Shown piece after piece: positions 13,138 through 26,169 of a stretch of DNA of 64,000 bases (positions within the stretch are counted from its first letter, which is position 1; each line of letters begins with the position of its first letter). Position numbers and translations under genes: made by a program. Below the pieces are notes generated by a model that was given only the letters and a program-made list of their open reading frames with translations, was not told where the DNA came from and ran no database searches. The stretch comes from Sipunculus nudus (lineage: Eukaryota; Annelida; Sipuncula; Golfingiida; Sipunculidae). Where the stretch lies: NCBI GenBank assembly GCA_026874595.1, contig CM049308.1, forward strand, positions 46,817,327-46,881,326, written 5' to 3'.

Positions 13138-15120
13138 TTTGCCTTTCAGTTAATATGTCTTTTTTACCTTATTAATGATTTTACCTGGGACGCTTCTGGA
13201 AACAGATGACAGTTTGAAATGTAAATTTACAGAAGAAAAAACAGTTGTATAACATTAATCCATATTATCATCTGATAAATGTATCTCCCTCTTCAATCAG
13301 TCTTAAGCTTTCTTCTTAAATACAAAGTGATTTTAATACCATCTGTCCAGTCTGTAAGTGTCTAACTCTGAAGTGGGAGGAACTTATGATCCCAACTGTA
13401 AATAAAGGTCAATAAACAGGTCCATTAGTTATCAGGTTGCCTTGCTACCATGGCTTGACAAATTAATTATATACATTCCCATACTTTTACAAATTACTGT
13501 AATATTAAGAAAACGTTTGATAATTCAAAATTAGGAGTTTACGGTTTATGCTAAACGTAAAGATAAACTTTGCTCTCTGCTGGGTTTAGCAGCTTTATTC
13601 ACACAAGCCTATGGCCTTAAATTTGTCCTAAATCCTATTATATCCTAATTTGAGATCTTAAATTTGATAAACTAAGTTAAATGGAAGTTAAACATACAAA
13701 TAAGACTTTTTTTCAGTGGAATAATAACACTAAGTTCTGCTGTCATGTTGGACACAATACAAAACAAACACAAAATGCTAATCTATACATTAAATATAAA
13801 CATATTTTATAACTTTTCAAGATCAATTTGGAGATTAAAATGATTTACACGGTAACAGTTTACCTTTAGCCAGACATTTAACTAGAATTTCATGAAAGGG
13901 GTTTTAAAAAACTGAAACCAGAAAGAGAAGCTATATATTTATTTTTAAAATAAATCAAAATGTCCTTGCTGTCCTGCCGGGTCAAATAAAGACGTGTACC
14001 TCCATCATGTGCATGTTTTAAGTTCAAACGCAGTATGTTGTAGGTTGTAGATCCAAAATGTTATGACACAATTTTCTTGATTTTTGTCCATCAAATTTTA
14101 TGTTAATTTTGTAATTTTATTTTTTTGCAATATGACAGTAAAACTTGTCCTTGTCATTTGCATGGAAACATATTGCTATGCTGCCAGCTTCAATAATGAG
14201 GTTAATGTATATACACGTATTCAAAGAGTTTAAATTAGATAAAGAAAAGCTTAAATGCACTTTATTTTTGGCTATAAATAGGAAATGTGATTGTCCAGCT
14301 GTCTATGTTTAAGACTTACCTCATCAAAATACAAAACTTAAGCAAAATGTCATGACAACTGTATATTTCCATACTAATTTTCAATGTTTCAATTTCAAAT
14401 TAAAATTAAGGGTTTAAATAAAATATTTAAATTAAATAAGTTTTGATCAAATTAAGAAATATAAAAATGAATCTCTCATGCCTTTTCAATGGAATACACC
14501 CACCAGATTTCAGATGCGTTTCAGCCCAAAAAGCCAATTAATACTTGAAATATAAATGTTATTTATTTAATCCAATAAACTATCTTCAGATAGTGAATTT
14601 TAAAATGTAAAACAAGACTTTGCACTGAATTTTCAAAATAAATTGATCAAGTTGATGATTGGAACTAAATATGCCTGTAAATACCCAAAGCAAGAATAAT
14701 GTTTTAACATTATATGCCTTTTGATATTTATATTTATGTTTATATTTGAATTCATTTTAAAATTCAAATTAAAAGTAAAATTTTACATTTGTAACTTCAT
14801 TTTAGTTGCACTAAAGGAACACAAATTGCCACATGCTGTTCATATGGAAAGTATACATCAAGTTTTACTTGGCCGCAGAAGATGATGAATTACCCTTATT
14901 TTAAACAGATAATCACTTATTTTACTATTTTAAGTTGCTTAAAATTGTTAACTTGCAGGCTTGAAAAATGTTGCTTAAAATTGTAAATTTGTAGGCTTTA
15001 AATATGCTGAATGACAAAAATTACATTTTTGTTTCATTTGGTTCATCAAATTGATGATTTAGACTATTCCTGCCTCTTTATAACCAAAATAACAGTAAGG
15101 TTTTAAAATTATATGCCTTT
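13138..15120. other. AT-rich unique sequence, no gene seen
   Basis: About 2 kb of AT-rich sequence without open frames of note and without any of the window's repeat signatures. If the kinase gene assignment is right, this is probably host intron sequence from before the insertions. Nothing here can be assigned a function. Confidence 0.5.
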
Positions 15121-16197
15121 TTAGCAAACCTGTGAGCTTATGCGATGTTGCAGCGTCATCCGTCGTGCGGTGTGCATCCTGCGTCGTCTGAACGTTAACC
15201 ATAGCTATCTCAAAAATGGCAGGAGCTAGCATCACCAAAATTTTTTTGCAAATAATCAAGTCATCTGAAAAACTCTATCAGATCTTGTTTATTTTTTTCT
15301 AACTGCATTTTCTGATATTTTACCAGGGAAAATGCCAAAAAAGCTTTAAAAATCTTCTTCTCCTAAACTGTCTAGCCAAAATGTCCAATATTTCACAGAA
15401 ATGATCCCTGGAACAATCTTTCTCAAGATTGTTCGAATGGTTCCAGTTCAGAGATTTTTTGCCGAGTTTCAGGAGGTTGAACTTAATCATCTGTCCAAAA
15501 AAGCACACTAAAATTAAAATCTCAGAAACGGCTAGAGCTATCATCACCAAATTTGATGCCAATGTTTGTCACATATGTCATATCTGAAATTGAGGTATTG
15601 GTGGAGCCACCTACATTGATCTGTTTTTTACAAGCAAAAATGTTATTTTAGACTCTTCTAGCTTATACACTGTTTTATGTTGATTCGTTTAAACTTTGCA
15701 AGAATTATTGTATCCCCAGACAATCGACAATAAGTCGGGGGATACTATGTTTTCATGACAGTCCGGCTGCCGTGGCTGCATATAAATCTTGTTGGCGCGA
15801 TAACTCAAAAAAATATTTCACAGATCTTTACCAAACTTGGTATATGTATAGATATAGGTGAGAGGACTACGCCTGTTTAAAATGAGGTCATGACCTTTAC
15901 TAGGATAGTGTCCTTGACCTTGAATAGGTCCAGTTTTGGGGAAAATCACACAAATTCTTGAATATCTAAAGAAATCTTGCATGGATTGATCCCAAAATCA
16001 AGTTGATCTAAGATCATGGATAGGGTTGTCATGTTCCAGAAACTGGTGGCGCCACCTATTATTCTTTACTTGTTCGTGCCTTTTAATACCCCCAAACTTG
16101 CCACTTGACAGTACTGTGAGCATTATAAGTAAAAAACTAATCCACAGATTTCTTTTATATTATGCATATACATAGATATGGGTTATGGGATGAAGTT

Positions 16198-16417
16198 TAT
16201 TAGCTCAGCTGACTATAAGTCATCTGAGCTATAGTCGTGGTCCATTGTCCGTCGTCCGTCCGTCTGTCCGTCCGTCCGTCCGTAGATGTGGCACGTTTTG
16301 AAACCGTAAGACCTAGGATTCCAAAATTCGGCATAATGTTAGATATGAAATGTGATGTGTGATAGATATGTGAAAAAAAAGTTCGTTAGCAAAACACGTT
16401 TTTTTATAATAGAGTTT
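16198..16417 (+). mobile_element. Truncated family C element (5' end only)
   Basis: About 220 bp beginning ttagctcagctgactataag with a GTCC-repeat leader (gtccgtccgtccgtccgt near 16255), broken off before any 3' end. It is followed directly by the full C element at 16418. The two starts in tandem suggest an aborted or repeated insertion at one site. Confidence 0.65.
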
Positions 16418-19018
16418 TTAGCTCAGCTGACTATAAGTCGTCTGAGCTATAGTCGTGGTCCATTGTCCGTCGTCCGTCCATCCGTCCGTCCGTAGATGTG
16501 GCACGATTTGAAACTGTAAGACCTAGGAATCCGAAATTCGGCATAATGTTAGATGTCCCCAAGATCTCCTACCAAGCCGAAAACTGGGTCTTTGCGACTT
16601 CGTTCCTTTGAGAAATTAAGGAAAAACCTCAATTTTTTATTAAAAACCTATTTTCACACTTCAGGACTGCCTTATATCAAAACCACTCATCTGTTTTACC
16701 TCATATTTACCATAAATATTCCTCTATATAGTTCCTATGTACATGCCAGAAATTATGTCTGTATTATTTAATTTAAATAGTTATGGGCCCAAACATAATG
16801 CATTTTGTAAAAAATCAGAAAAGATATTTGATCACTTAACACAAAAAATGTTAATGCTATGGACCTTTTTTCCAGTAATATAACTTTAATTAATCAAAAT
16901 TAAATTGTATACCCAAAATTAGATGAAAATCTTTTAAATTTTTTAAAATATTAATAAAAATAAAAAATTGGTACCTTAAATTTTGCCCAACTTTGACCAT
17001 GGCACGTTTTTTTCCTGTAAGTACTGTGGATTTAATTTTCACAGCATGTTTTTGTTAGCATTTCAACTGTTAACACCAAAAATTTGAAACCAGTTGATCA
17101 AAAACTGTAGATTTTAATCAAGTTTTCAAGCACCATGTAACATATTGTTTACATCAAGCTAGTGTTATGCAGTTTGCAAGAGCTCAGCTCCCCAGCTTCA
17201 GCTCTAAGTTCCTTAAATTCGGCATACAGTTAGATGTCTCCAAAATGCCCTACCATGCCAAGAATTTGGTCACTAGGACTCAATACCTTCGAGATATTAA
17301 TGAAAAACTTCATTTTTCCATTAAAAACCCATTGTTACCCTTCAAGACTGCCTAATATCAAAACCACTGATCTGACTTTAATCATAAATAATATACATAT
17401 TTTTCATTCTCTATGCACATGCCAGAATGATGTCAGTATTGCGTAATTGTTTTAAGTTATGGGCCCAAACATAATGCACTTTGTAAAAAATCAAGAAATA
17501 TATTTACTCCCTTAACAAGAGCATTGCTGAAGCTAGAGATTTTTTGTCAGGGATGTAACATTATTTAATCAAGATTCAATTGAATACCCAAAATTAGTTC
17601 TGAATTTTTCAAATTTTATTTAGTATAAAAATAAAATTAGTACCTTAAATTTTGCCCAACTGTGACCATGGTACGTTTGTTTCCCGTAAGCACTGTTGAT
17701 ATAATTTTCATATCATGCACACATAAGCATTTCAGCTTTTTAGTTTAGAAAGCTGAAAGAAATTGGCCAAAAATTGTAGCTTTTATTAATGTTTTTTATG
17801 AGACCCTGTCAGACTTTGGCTCTCTCCAGCCCCTCTTGAGTCACATGTATGTTGACCTTGTTGACCTTTCATCAAATTATGCACGCTTGAGGCGAGGCAT
17901 ACATGGAATCCAGGCAGCTTATGGCATGCCACAGTTGATCCAGGTGTCCAACCCAACTCATCTAGTAGTTTTAACCAACAACATAACAATAAACAATAAA
18001 TTAATAAATTTTTATTGGTTTTTAATAACAAATTAAAGAAAAATAGAAAAGGAATTTGTTAGTTTATAATAACAGGAAATTAACTTGCAGTTACTGATGA
18101 TATAAGAATTTTGTATAGATGGGTAGAATGTCACATATTCCAAATAACACCATGCAGTCACCTATGGCATTTTTCAGTTCAATTTTAATGATAAAGAAGT
18201 AAATCATATTATTCATTACTAATCATTAGGGATCATATGAAGGAAATTAGACAAAGATGCAGTTGATAATATTAATCTAGATTCCTGCTGTGTCTAGTGT
18301 GTACATTGATGTGAAATTAGTCCAAAATGAATTTTTTACAGTTATTTTTAATATAAATAAAAGCCATAAAACCAGGTACTTATGATCTTTATTTAAATGT
18401 GTGAATTTTGTATATTCTGGATTCTCAACATCATTGTTTGGTGAAAACTGAATAAATTCCAGACATGGTGCAAATACTTTGTAATTGTATTTAAATATGA
18501 ATATGATTTTGTACTCCATTATAAAATTTCTTGCATAAAGAATGGGAATTCAGGTAAAAATGAAAATATATGAATACTCGTGCAAATACTTTCAAAATGT
18601 ATTCATGAATGCATTCATGAATATATTCTTTAATATTATTTTAATAATCATATCAGTTATATTTCATTTTAAAAAATCATATGATTCTCTTATTATTTTT
18701 AATAAAAATTATATTTGGGACAATATTTGTATTTTTTTTAATAAAAAGTTAAACTCTTATATTATATGTTCTGCTTATAAGTTATATGGCCAAGTCAAAA
18801 TCTGTGTGACAATAGTACTCCATTTGTTAATAAAATAAATGAAATCAATCCTCTTCCCTGTCTCCAAAGGTACTATCAAAATCATACATAAGCTAAACAA
18901 CAACAACTCATAATACAGCTTATATTTATTACCACACAAAACCAGCATGTGCCTCATTTCTAAATAATATTTTTTTATCATATATAACAGCTGAGCGTCG
19001 TGACCCATAGGTCCCTTG
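16418..19018 (+). mobile_element. 2.6-kb family C element, long form, copy 1
   Basis: Starts ttagctcagctgactataag with hairpin partner catctgagc-type (here cgtctgagc), and a leader of gtccgtcc repeats. It ends with arm CAGCTGAGC, hairpin GACCCATAGGTC and CTTG at 19015-19018. The AT-rich body contains an internal repeat of the gactgcctaatatcaaaacc segment and has no coding capacity. A near-identical copy lies at 28097-30703. Confidence 0.8.
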
Positions 19019-19932
19019 TTTAAATTGGGGTCATGACCTTTCCTATAAGAGTGGCCTTGACCTTGAATATTCCCATATTTGATGAAATTCACACAAAATC
19101 TTTAATATCTCAGTAAGGGATACATAGAATGATCCAAAAATCAAATTGACCGAAGATCTTGGATAGCTTTGTCTTTTGCAGAAGACTGGTAGCTCCACCT
19201 TGTATCGTTTTCTTGTTAAAATGATGTTACTGCAACAACTTTTTAAGAATTTGAGGTACAGCCACCAAACCCACATGTTTGATGCATCTTATCAACAACT
19301 AGTTCAAGTTCAAACATGGATGACCTTGATGCATTTTTTCAAAGTCACAGCAGTGATTATGCTTAAATGATATTAGGGCAATAACTCAAAAAGAATTTGT
19401 GGTACAGTCACCAAACCTACTGTTTAGATGCATCTAATCAAGGGCTAGGCCAAGTTCGAATATGGATGACCTTGATGCATTTATCAAGGTCACAGAGGCA
19501 ATAACGCTGAAATGATGTTAACTTTAATATCTCACTGAGGGATGCATGGATTGGTCCAAAAATCAAATTGACATAAGATCTTTGATAGCATTGTTTTCTG
19601 CAGAAGACAGGTTGGGCCACCTTATGTTGTTTTCTTGCTAAAATGATGTTTAAACAGAATAACTTTGTAAGAATATGAGGTACAGTCACCAAACCCACAA
19701 GTGTGATGCATCTTATCAACGGCTAGGTCAAATTTGAACATGGATGACCTTGATGCATTTTTTCAAGGTCACAGCAGCGATAATGTTAAAATGAAATTAC
19801 GGCAATTACTAAAAAAACATTGTTGGTACAGTTACCAAACTTAAGGTTACATGCATCTTATCAAGGGCTGGGGGGGGGGGTTAATTGTCTGGGGATACTA
19901 TGGCACCCGCAGGTGCCAAGAAATATCTAGTT

Positions 19933-21000
19933 GTATCCCTAGACAAAGTCGGGATACTATGGTTTCACGACGGTCCCGCCGCCACCGCCGCCGCAGAAAA
20001 ACCTTGTGAGCAGGATAACTGAAAAAATATTTCACTGCTCTTTTTCAAACTTTACATTTGTATAGATATAGGTAAGGGGACGAAGCCTATTTAAAATGGG
20101 GTCATGACCTATGCTAGGAGAGTGACCTTGACCTTGAATAGGTCCATTTTTGCTGAAAATAACACAAATTCTTAAATATCTCAAGTAAGCTTGCATGGAC
20201 TGGTCCAAAAATCAAGGTGACTGAAGATCTTGAATAGCCTTGTGATATACCGGAAACTGGTGGCGCCACCAAATATCCTTTTCTTGTTTTTACGCCTTTT
20301 AATACCCCAATAATTGCCACTTGACAGTACTGTAAGCATTATAGGTCAAAAACTAATGGACAGATTTCTTTCATATTATGCACATGTAGAGAGATGGGTT
20401 ATGGGATGAGGTTTATTTACATTTGGGTCATGACCTTTACCATGAGAGTGGCCTTGACCTTTAATGTGTCCATATTTGGTGAAAATCACACACCTCTTAT
20501 GATATCTCCAGTGTTGATAGCCATATGGATTTCAAACTTGACTTATGTATGGCCCACCACTAAAGAGTGAGAAAGAGAACGAGAAAAAGAGATTGCTTTT
20601 TCAATGGGACATATATAAGTCAGTTTGAAATCTATACATCAATAAAAGCAGGAATTATCATCCAGAAACAAATTTTTTGACAGATGGCTCCTGTGGCCTT
20701 GACCTTTGACCCCAAAATTGATATTGATTATCCACTTTTAGATATAAATCAATAGAGGTCTAGATTTATTGATGGGCCATATATAAGTCAGGTTTGAAAT
20801 GCATATATTAATTGAAAAAGCAATCTCTTTTTCTCGTTCTCTTTCTCTCTCTCTCTCTCTCTCTTTTTCTCTCTTTTTCTTTCTTTCTCTCTCTCTCTCT
20901 ACCTGTCTTTCTCTCTCTCTCCCTCTCTTTCTCATTTTCTCTCTCTTTCTCTCTCCTTCTTTCTTTCCCTCTTTCTCTCTTTTTCTCTTCCTCTCTCATT
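19933..21000 (+). mobile_element. Family B element, 5' part, head-to-tail with the preceding B
   Basis: Starts gtatccctagacaaagtcgg two bases after the CTAG of the previous B element. It has a palindrome GGTGGCGCCACC near 20258 and gtgaccttgaccttgaa at 20121. From about 20510 it changes into C-like body (aacttgacttatgtatggcc) and then a polypyrimidine tract. No 3' end of its own is found before the next B start at 21001. Confidence 0.6.
20569..20847. repeat. 37-bp perfect inverted repeat (20569-20605 and 20811-20847) around a 205-bp loop
   Basis: Reading the left arm in reverse complement gives the right arm exactly. The left arm starts gagaaagagaacgagaaaaa and the right arm ends cgttctctttctc. 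The long CT tract grows from the outer edge of the right arm only. Confidence 0.85.
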
Positions 21001-21002
21001 GT
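20821..21002. repeat. Polypyrimidine (CT/TTTC) microsatellite
   Basis: About 180 bp that is almost purely C and T on the + strand. Open frames on both strands here (leucine/serine/phenylalanine-rich and arginine/glutamate-rich) are products of the repeat. Confidence 0.93.
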
Positions 21003-21482
21003 TTCCCCAGACAAAGTCGGGATACTATGGTTTCTGGATGGTCCCACCACAGAAAAATTTTGTGAGCAAGATAACTCAAAAAATGTCATTATCAAACTTT
21101 ACATATGTATAGATATAGGTAATAGGACGAAGCCTATTTATAATGGGGTCATGACCTTTGCTAAGAAAGTGACCTTGACCTTGAATAGGTCCATTTCTGC
21201 TGAAAATTACAAAAACTCTTAAATATCTCAAGATCGTTTGCATGGATTGTTCCCAAAATCAAGGTGTCAGAAGATCTTGGATAGCCTTGTGATGTGCCAA
21301 AAGGTCAAGGTCACAGGACCAACATCTTCAAAAAGATTGTGGAATGATAGATGGAAGAAACAGTAATTGCTTGCCAAGTGTCAGTATATGCTGCTAAAAA
21401 TGGGGGCCTATTCTTAAAGGGGGGGGGGGGGCATACTATGTCTGGGGATACTCTGGCACCTGCGGTGCCAAGAAATGTCTAG
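21001..21482 (+). mobile_element. Short family B element
   Basis: Starts gtttccccagacaaagtcgg and has a body with gtcatgacc and gtgaccttgaccttgaa. A run of G (about 21420-21431) precedes arm GTCTGGGGATA, hairpin GGCACCtgcGGTGCC, aagaaatgt and CTAG at 21479-21482. It is the smallest B copy with both ends. Confidence 0.78.
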
Positions 21483-21805
21483 TTCTTTGGTAGGGTTCTG
21501 CCAGTTTTATAAAAATATATTGGGTAAATGCAGCTTTAAAAAAGCAGTGTTACCAATTGAAAAAAGGCTTTCTGTGTTAGAAAACAGATTTGACAACATG
21601 CTGAGTTTCAGCAGCCAAGTCAAGAGGTCACTCAGTACAACCAGGTGGGGTCCAGAAATCACCATGGCAACTGACCTGGCTCTCTTTGGTGTCTAGACAC
21701 ATTCTAGACACAGTGTCTAGACGTCTAGAAACAGTGTCTAGATGCAGAATTCCCAGATTATTGGAACTATATTGGAACAACTGTTTGAAAAAACTTGATT
21801 TGCAT

Positions 21806-22275
21806 TTTTAGCGAATCTGTGAGCTTATGCAATGGTGTGGCATCTTCCGTTGTCCTTGTCCGTCTTGCATCATAGCTATCTCAAAAGGGGCAGGAGCTAG
21901 CATCACCAAGTCTAAAAAATTCTTTCGATTTTTGCTTTTTTCTTGGCTTACTGCATTTTCTTAGATTTTTCAGGGAAGAAGCTAAAAAAACATTCAAAAA
22001 TGTTCTTATCCGAAACCATGCTGCCATATTGTCCGGGTGCTGTCCCAATTATCCTCCCTGGCAAAAAGATCATATCTGAAATATCCTGACTGATACATCC
22101 TAGTTTTAAAAAGTCCTAGTCCGAAACTTGCATATCCGAAACTTCCATTTTGCAGAAATCAAAATGACTAAGGTAGATATGCAGGACATTAGAGGATCAA
22201 TATTAAATTTTAAAAATAAACCTCCATTCATACTCCCAAACTTTGCATGGGTTTGCATTAGGCCTGTAGGCCTTG
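21806..22275 (+). mobile_element. Short family D element
   Basis: Starts ttttagcgaatctgtgagct and ends GGTTTGCATT, AGGCCTGTAGGCCT-type hairpin and CTTG at 22272-22275. It includes the motif tcctagtccgaaacttgca, also seen in the D copy at 46730. Both ends are present in 470 bp. Confidence 0.75.
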
Positions 22276-22988
22276 TTATAGTTTAAAATTTTAAATTTAA
22301 AATTTGAAGGTTAAAATTTTTTAAATAGAGTTTCGAAATTAATTTTGATGGATTCAGCACATCAAAATTAGAAAAAGTGGTAGCTCTGATTGAATTTAGC
22401 AGTAAATATTTCTCTACATAACAATTTTGTAGAGTGAACCCTTGACATTAACCCACATATTTTCAAAAAGTTATATACCGAGGTTAGTTTATAAAATATG
22501 CCGATTTGGACACTTTTCTAGAGGTGTAATGTTTTTGAAATATGATCTCCATGATTCACTTTAACTGAAAATGGCATGAAACCTATTCAATAATGACAGG
22601 GGCTGCAGCAAACTCAAAATTTAGGGCCTGCTTGGGAATTGGCCCCAGGACTAAATCTCCTCTTTCTTCCTTATTCTATAATTGACAGGGGTTCAACCTT
22701 CCCTGAGGAGTGGTTATTTTATGCACATATTACTGTCACATAGCTGAAATAATTATACTTTTAGAAATACTTGATCATGAGAGGCTTCTGCATCTTTTAT
22801 ATAGACCAGTAAGTGCACAACATGAGTTCAGCAAACTTATGTTTAATGTTTGATTATCACCAGTAAGCAGGGCCATTTCTTCTTAGCTATTCAAATGCTG
22901 ATATACATAAAAAAAACAAAAGAAATAAGTAAATATTTGCTAAAATTGTCCAAAATTCACCTGAGTGACATGACCCATGGGTCCCTTG
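22276..22988 (+). mobile_element. AT-rich stretch ending in a family C-like 3' end
   Basis: No 5' end is visible. The right edge carries cacctgag, hairpin GACCCATGGGTC-type (tgacccatgggtc) and CTTG at 22985-22988, the C-type terminus with a variant arm. The interior has no coding capacity and no other recognised repeat. Confidence 0.45.
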
Positions 22989-23360
22989 TTTAAGTAAGAT
23001 GTCAAAGAATCTGCTTTCTTGTATTAAATTTCAGTATAAATAATTTTTCATGTATTATTGAGCTATGAACATTTTATTTTGTATACCTACTAGCATTTGA
23101 TTATTTTATTTGATTGTTGAATTTATCTCCATGTATAGTAATAATCCCCACCTGCATCTGTTTATCTCTCACAAAGGTACACCTGCAATGTAGGAACACT
23201 TTGGCCATATTCCACAGGTGTCCCCTCACGACAGGTTCTGCTATATATTCTGTTGTAAGAGCAGTTCCCTTTCATTTGTTAATGTTATTTGTTATTGCAG
23301 TGTTTTGTCTTTGAAATCACATAATAAATATGTTCAGTATGATCTCTATTTTTCTAATAG
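22989..23360. other. Unique intron sequence upstream of the kinase exon
   Basis: No repeat signature. The last 20 bases form the acceptor tract of the exon at 23361. No other exon is evident. Confidence 0.5.
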
Positions 23361-23437
23361 GGCTGACAGAAATTACTTGAAGTTTGATATAGTGAACATG
23401 AACTCAGCTTCAAGTTGGTTCACAGAAATGGAAGCAG
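23361..23437 (+). CDS. Internal coding exon, MAP4K3/MAP4K5-like kinase (CNH domain)
   Basis: Seen: a 77-bp exon between a pyrimidine-rich acceptor (tttttctaatag) and a consensus donor (gcag|gtatgt). It opens with one base that completes a codon, gives 25 codons and leaves one base (phase 1), which joins in frame to the exon at 62263. The translation carries the motif NSASSWFTE. From memory of the family, this fits a stretch of the citron-homology (CNH) domain of MAP4K3/MAP4K5, Ste20-type kinases of the germinal-centre group that signal to JNK and mTORC1 in the cytoplasm; there the CNH domain is C-terminal to the kinase domain. The kinase domain is not in the window. The neighbouring coding exon also matches the family, which is the strongest support. 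No gene symbol is given because MAP4K3 and MAP4K5 cannot be told apart here. Confidence 0.78.
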
Positions 23438-24239
23438 GTATGTCACACCTTGGTTATATAGGGCTAGATAATTCTTAAATGCTAGCTAACAGGTTCTTCC
23501 AAGAAATCTGTAAGAAAACAATTTATAGGATTATGAATTTTTTGCTCAGTCATATTAGCTATTAGGGCCATAATGATACATTAGGCCAGACTTATTTAAT
23601 TTTTCGTTTCTCAGACCCACCGACCGGAAGTTTTGGCATTTTGAAAAACAAATATAACAGTGTCCATGTCGTTTTTTTATTGTGTCCTTTACATATAAAA
23701 TGTGTCCATGAGTTGTAATATAAATCCCCTAAAAATGTAAACTCAGTTCCCTCCTACAAAACGCGACCTTCAGGGCCGAGTCTTTCATTTTTTAAGTCAC
23801 AACATTTGCCATGCCCATGATGAGTGAAATATTTCCCCTTCTCTTTCTCAAGACCATCTAAAATCTGAGGATCTGTAGAGATGAGGATTTTCGTCAGAGA
23901 TTTTCCTCAAGTCAGACCATTCAAATATTCTCCTTCCTACTGTCACGCTTCATCACTATCGACTATCGTACCCAATTTCAGTTTTATGTGTTAAACAGTT
24001 TTCTTCTTGTAATGATAGACCACTTACTTTCGAAAACATTCAAGGTGCAGGTTGTAATATATTATATCAGTGGAGTTTGTAATGTTTTCCACACAGTGTC
24101 TGAAAATATCCAGATTTTGAATGGTTTTTGATGCAGCCTCCACGCAGGGTCACAAACTATTGTGACATTCTAGACATCGCATGAAAAATCCTCGACTGGG
24201 ACTCCTTAGGCAAAAAGCTGAAAAAGCTAAGATATTTAA
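23438..24239. other. Unique intron sequence downstream of the kinase exon
   Basis: It begins with the donor gtatgt. I see no repeat signature and no coding frame that matches a family I know. Confidence 0.5.
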
Positions 24240-25914
24240 TTAGGGCCCCGCTTGAAATAAGCGGGTGCCCTATAGTAATCGACCTGTCCGTCTGTCCGTC
24301 TATCTTGCCGTCCGTACGTCTGTTGTGCCGTCCGTCCGTCCACAAATTCTTTTCCGGATGATAACTCCAGTTAGGATTGACAGATTGAGTTCAAACCTGA
24401 AATATTTATTAACCATCAATTATGGAAGATCCCTATCGATTTTGGGGTCCGGAGGTCAAAGGTCAAAAAAGTTATTCACAGTTTGGTGTTAAATTTTAGG
24501 TCCCTCTTTCAGCAGGGCAGAAATCATAACTGTAACCATAATTATTGTTCCACCTTAACAGTAGGACAGGTCCTCATGTCAACAGCAACGAGGCATGATA
24601 TATAGTGTCATAGTCAGCCATTTTTCTGTAAGTTATGCGGTAAAAACCATTACTGAACACCTAGAAAGGTTGCACTCTCTTAGCAAATATGCATGCAAAA
24701 GGACACACATTGTTAACACAATAACTCGAAAAAGTATTTCATATAAGGTCCCTGAACTCACGGCAGTGATGGACCTTTTGATGAACTACATTATGTTTGA
24801 AGATGGGTGACCTTGATGGATTTTCAAGGTCACAGAGGTGATAATGCTAAAATGATGTTAACCAAATAGCTCACAAACAATTTGACTAACACTCACTGAA
24901 CTTGCACCAGTAATGTTTGTTATGAAGGGCTAGGTCAAGTTCGAAGATGGATGACCTTGACAGAGGCGATAATTCTCAAATGATGTTAATGCAAAAACCC
25001 GCAAAGAATTTGATGAACTATCAAATTTATTTTGCATAATAACTCCCCTAACATATGAAGGATAGGATTCAAACATAAGATGTATCACCCATGGCCTAAG
25101 GGAGAAGATTATGGATATTTGGGGCAGAAGGAAAAAAAAAGTAATACACAGTTTGGTGTTCAGTTGCTGGTGTCTCCTTCAGCAGCCAGAAATGGGTGAA
25201 TCTTTTTCAAGTCACTCGTGTACAGCGGCATTACATTTTCACAGCATATTTTGTACAGACAATTTGAAGATTCCCCAGAAAAGGATACACTGGCCCAACG
25301 CACCACAGTGGCTCTCATTTAGACCATGTTTGGACAAATCTATCTCCACTTCCAACATCTCAAGGAATTTGGACCTTTTATAGTGATCATCAACAAATTT
25401 ACATTAATATTCATATGTAGTCATTCTACACAACACAGCGCATCTGTAGACCCAATCCCAAGAACAGCTGAATCTCAGTTCAAGAGAATGACCATTTTAT
25501 CACTACTAACCAACAGCTGACTCTCTCTAAATTAATACTACAAGGTTCATGTACAGACTCAAGCCTCACATATACTAAGGCCAATTCAACATACAAATGC
25601 TGGAAAATTATTTGACACAGCCCAGCCAAGACTTCAACCAAGAATAATTGGCACAGGTAATACAGAAATACAGAAACTAAAAATGCATGCAGTTCTTTTA
25701 TATCAATGATCATTATTTTGATAGCTTTGAACATTTTCACCTTACCATATATCTTTTCTTCTAGTTTATACATGTCAGGTGTTCTTTACAGGTTCTTTAA
25801 TTTTCGAATATCACTCTTTCAGCCCATGCTACCAAAGTACACCAAATTCACAGTTCTTCAGTTTATAATGACTGCATCTTTTGCGGGGCCCTTACTGACC
25901 TGTCAGTTTTCTAG
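24240..25914 (+). mobile_element. Family F Helitron-like element, complete
   Basis: The 5' arm GGGCCCCGCTT folds onto AAGCGGGTGCCC and is followed by a gtccgtc-rich leader. The 3' end has the mirrored arm GCGGGGCCC, a perfect hairpin ACTGACctGTCAGT, ttt and CTAG at 25911-25914. The body contains a DR1-like AGGTCAAAGGTCA (24453-24465) and a repeated cacagtttggtgtt motif (24477 and 25147). Small open frames inside have no family match. Confidence 0.75.
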
Positions 25915-25976
25915 TATTTTTGTTAAAATGGCTGTGAACACGTGACTTCAAGGTTGTGAATATGTGGTATACTATG

Positions 25977-26169
25977 CGTAATGATACGTCTATTTTAACA
26001 TGCTGACTAACATCGTCACTCTACCTCAGTACAAAACATGCGTAGTAATTTGGCATTAATTTAAAGTAGTTCTGTCGACATGGCTGCTCGGATCATGTAT
26101 TGAAGTTTACATTAAACGTGTGTAAAGTTACCCGGGTTGTGAACTCGCTTGCACACTAATATTATAGCA
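25977..26169 (+). repeat. 5' LTR
   Basis: Begins CGTAATGATACG, where the other LTR has TGTAGTGATACG, and ends tattatagca. The terminal T of the usual TG has mutated to C in this copy. Confidence 0.9.

Larger units (their letters stand above)
15710..19930 (+). mobile_element. Family B element, interrupted by two C elements (16198-19018)
   Basis: The 5' arm TATCCCCAGAC folds onto GTCGGGGGATA. The 3' end has a run of G, then arm GTCTGGGGATA, hairpin GGCACCcgcaGGTGCC, aagaaatat, and CTAG at 19927-19930. The body holds gaccttgaccttgaat blocks and a GGTGGCGCCACC palindrome near 16045. At 16198/19019 the body is split; the uninterrupted form is seen near 60555, and no target duplication is apparent. 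Confidence 0.72.
15121..21805 (+). mobile_element. Family D element, interrupted 15710-21482 by family B elements
   Basis: Starts ttagcaaacctgtgagctta with the D leader (gcgatgttgcagcgtcatccg). The body runs to 15709 (agaattatt), stops at an inserted B element, and resumes at 21483 with tggtagggttctgccagttt. These two pieces are continuous in the D copy near 46135-46165, which acts as an empty site. No 3' end is found before the next D start at 21806, so this copy is 3'-truncated or itself cut by that insertion. Confidence 0.65.

Noticed and set aside
20738-21222. Overlapping Leu/Ser/Phe-rich and Arg/Glu-rich open frames
   Set aside because: They are translations of a CT/GA microsatellite.
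22276-23360. A further upstream exon of the kinase gene
   Set aside because: No stretch with splice sites and the CNH residues expected before the 23361 exon could be found by eye here or in 13138-15120.
25111-25773. Open frames of 64-97 codons on both strands inside the F element
   Set aside because: No recognisable family, no splice context that fits the kinase gene, and they lie inside a mobile element with both ends defined.
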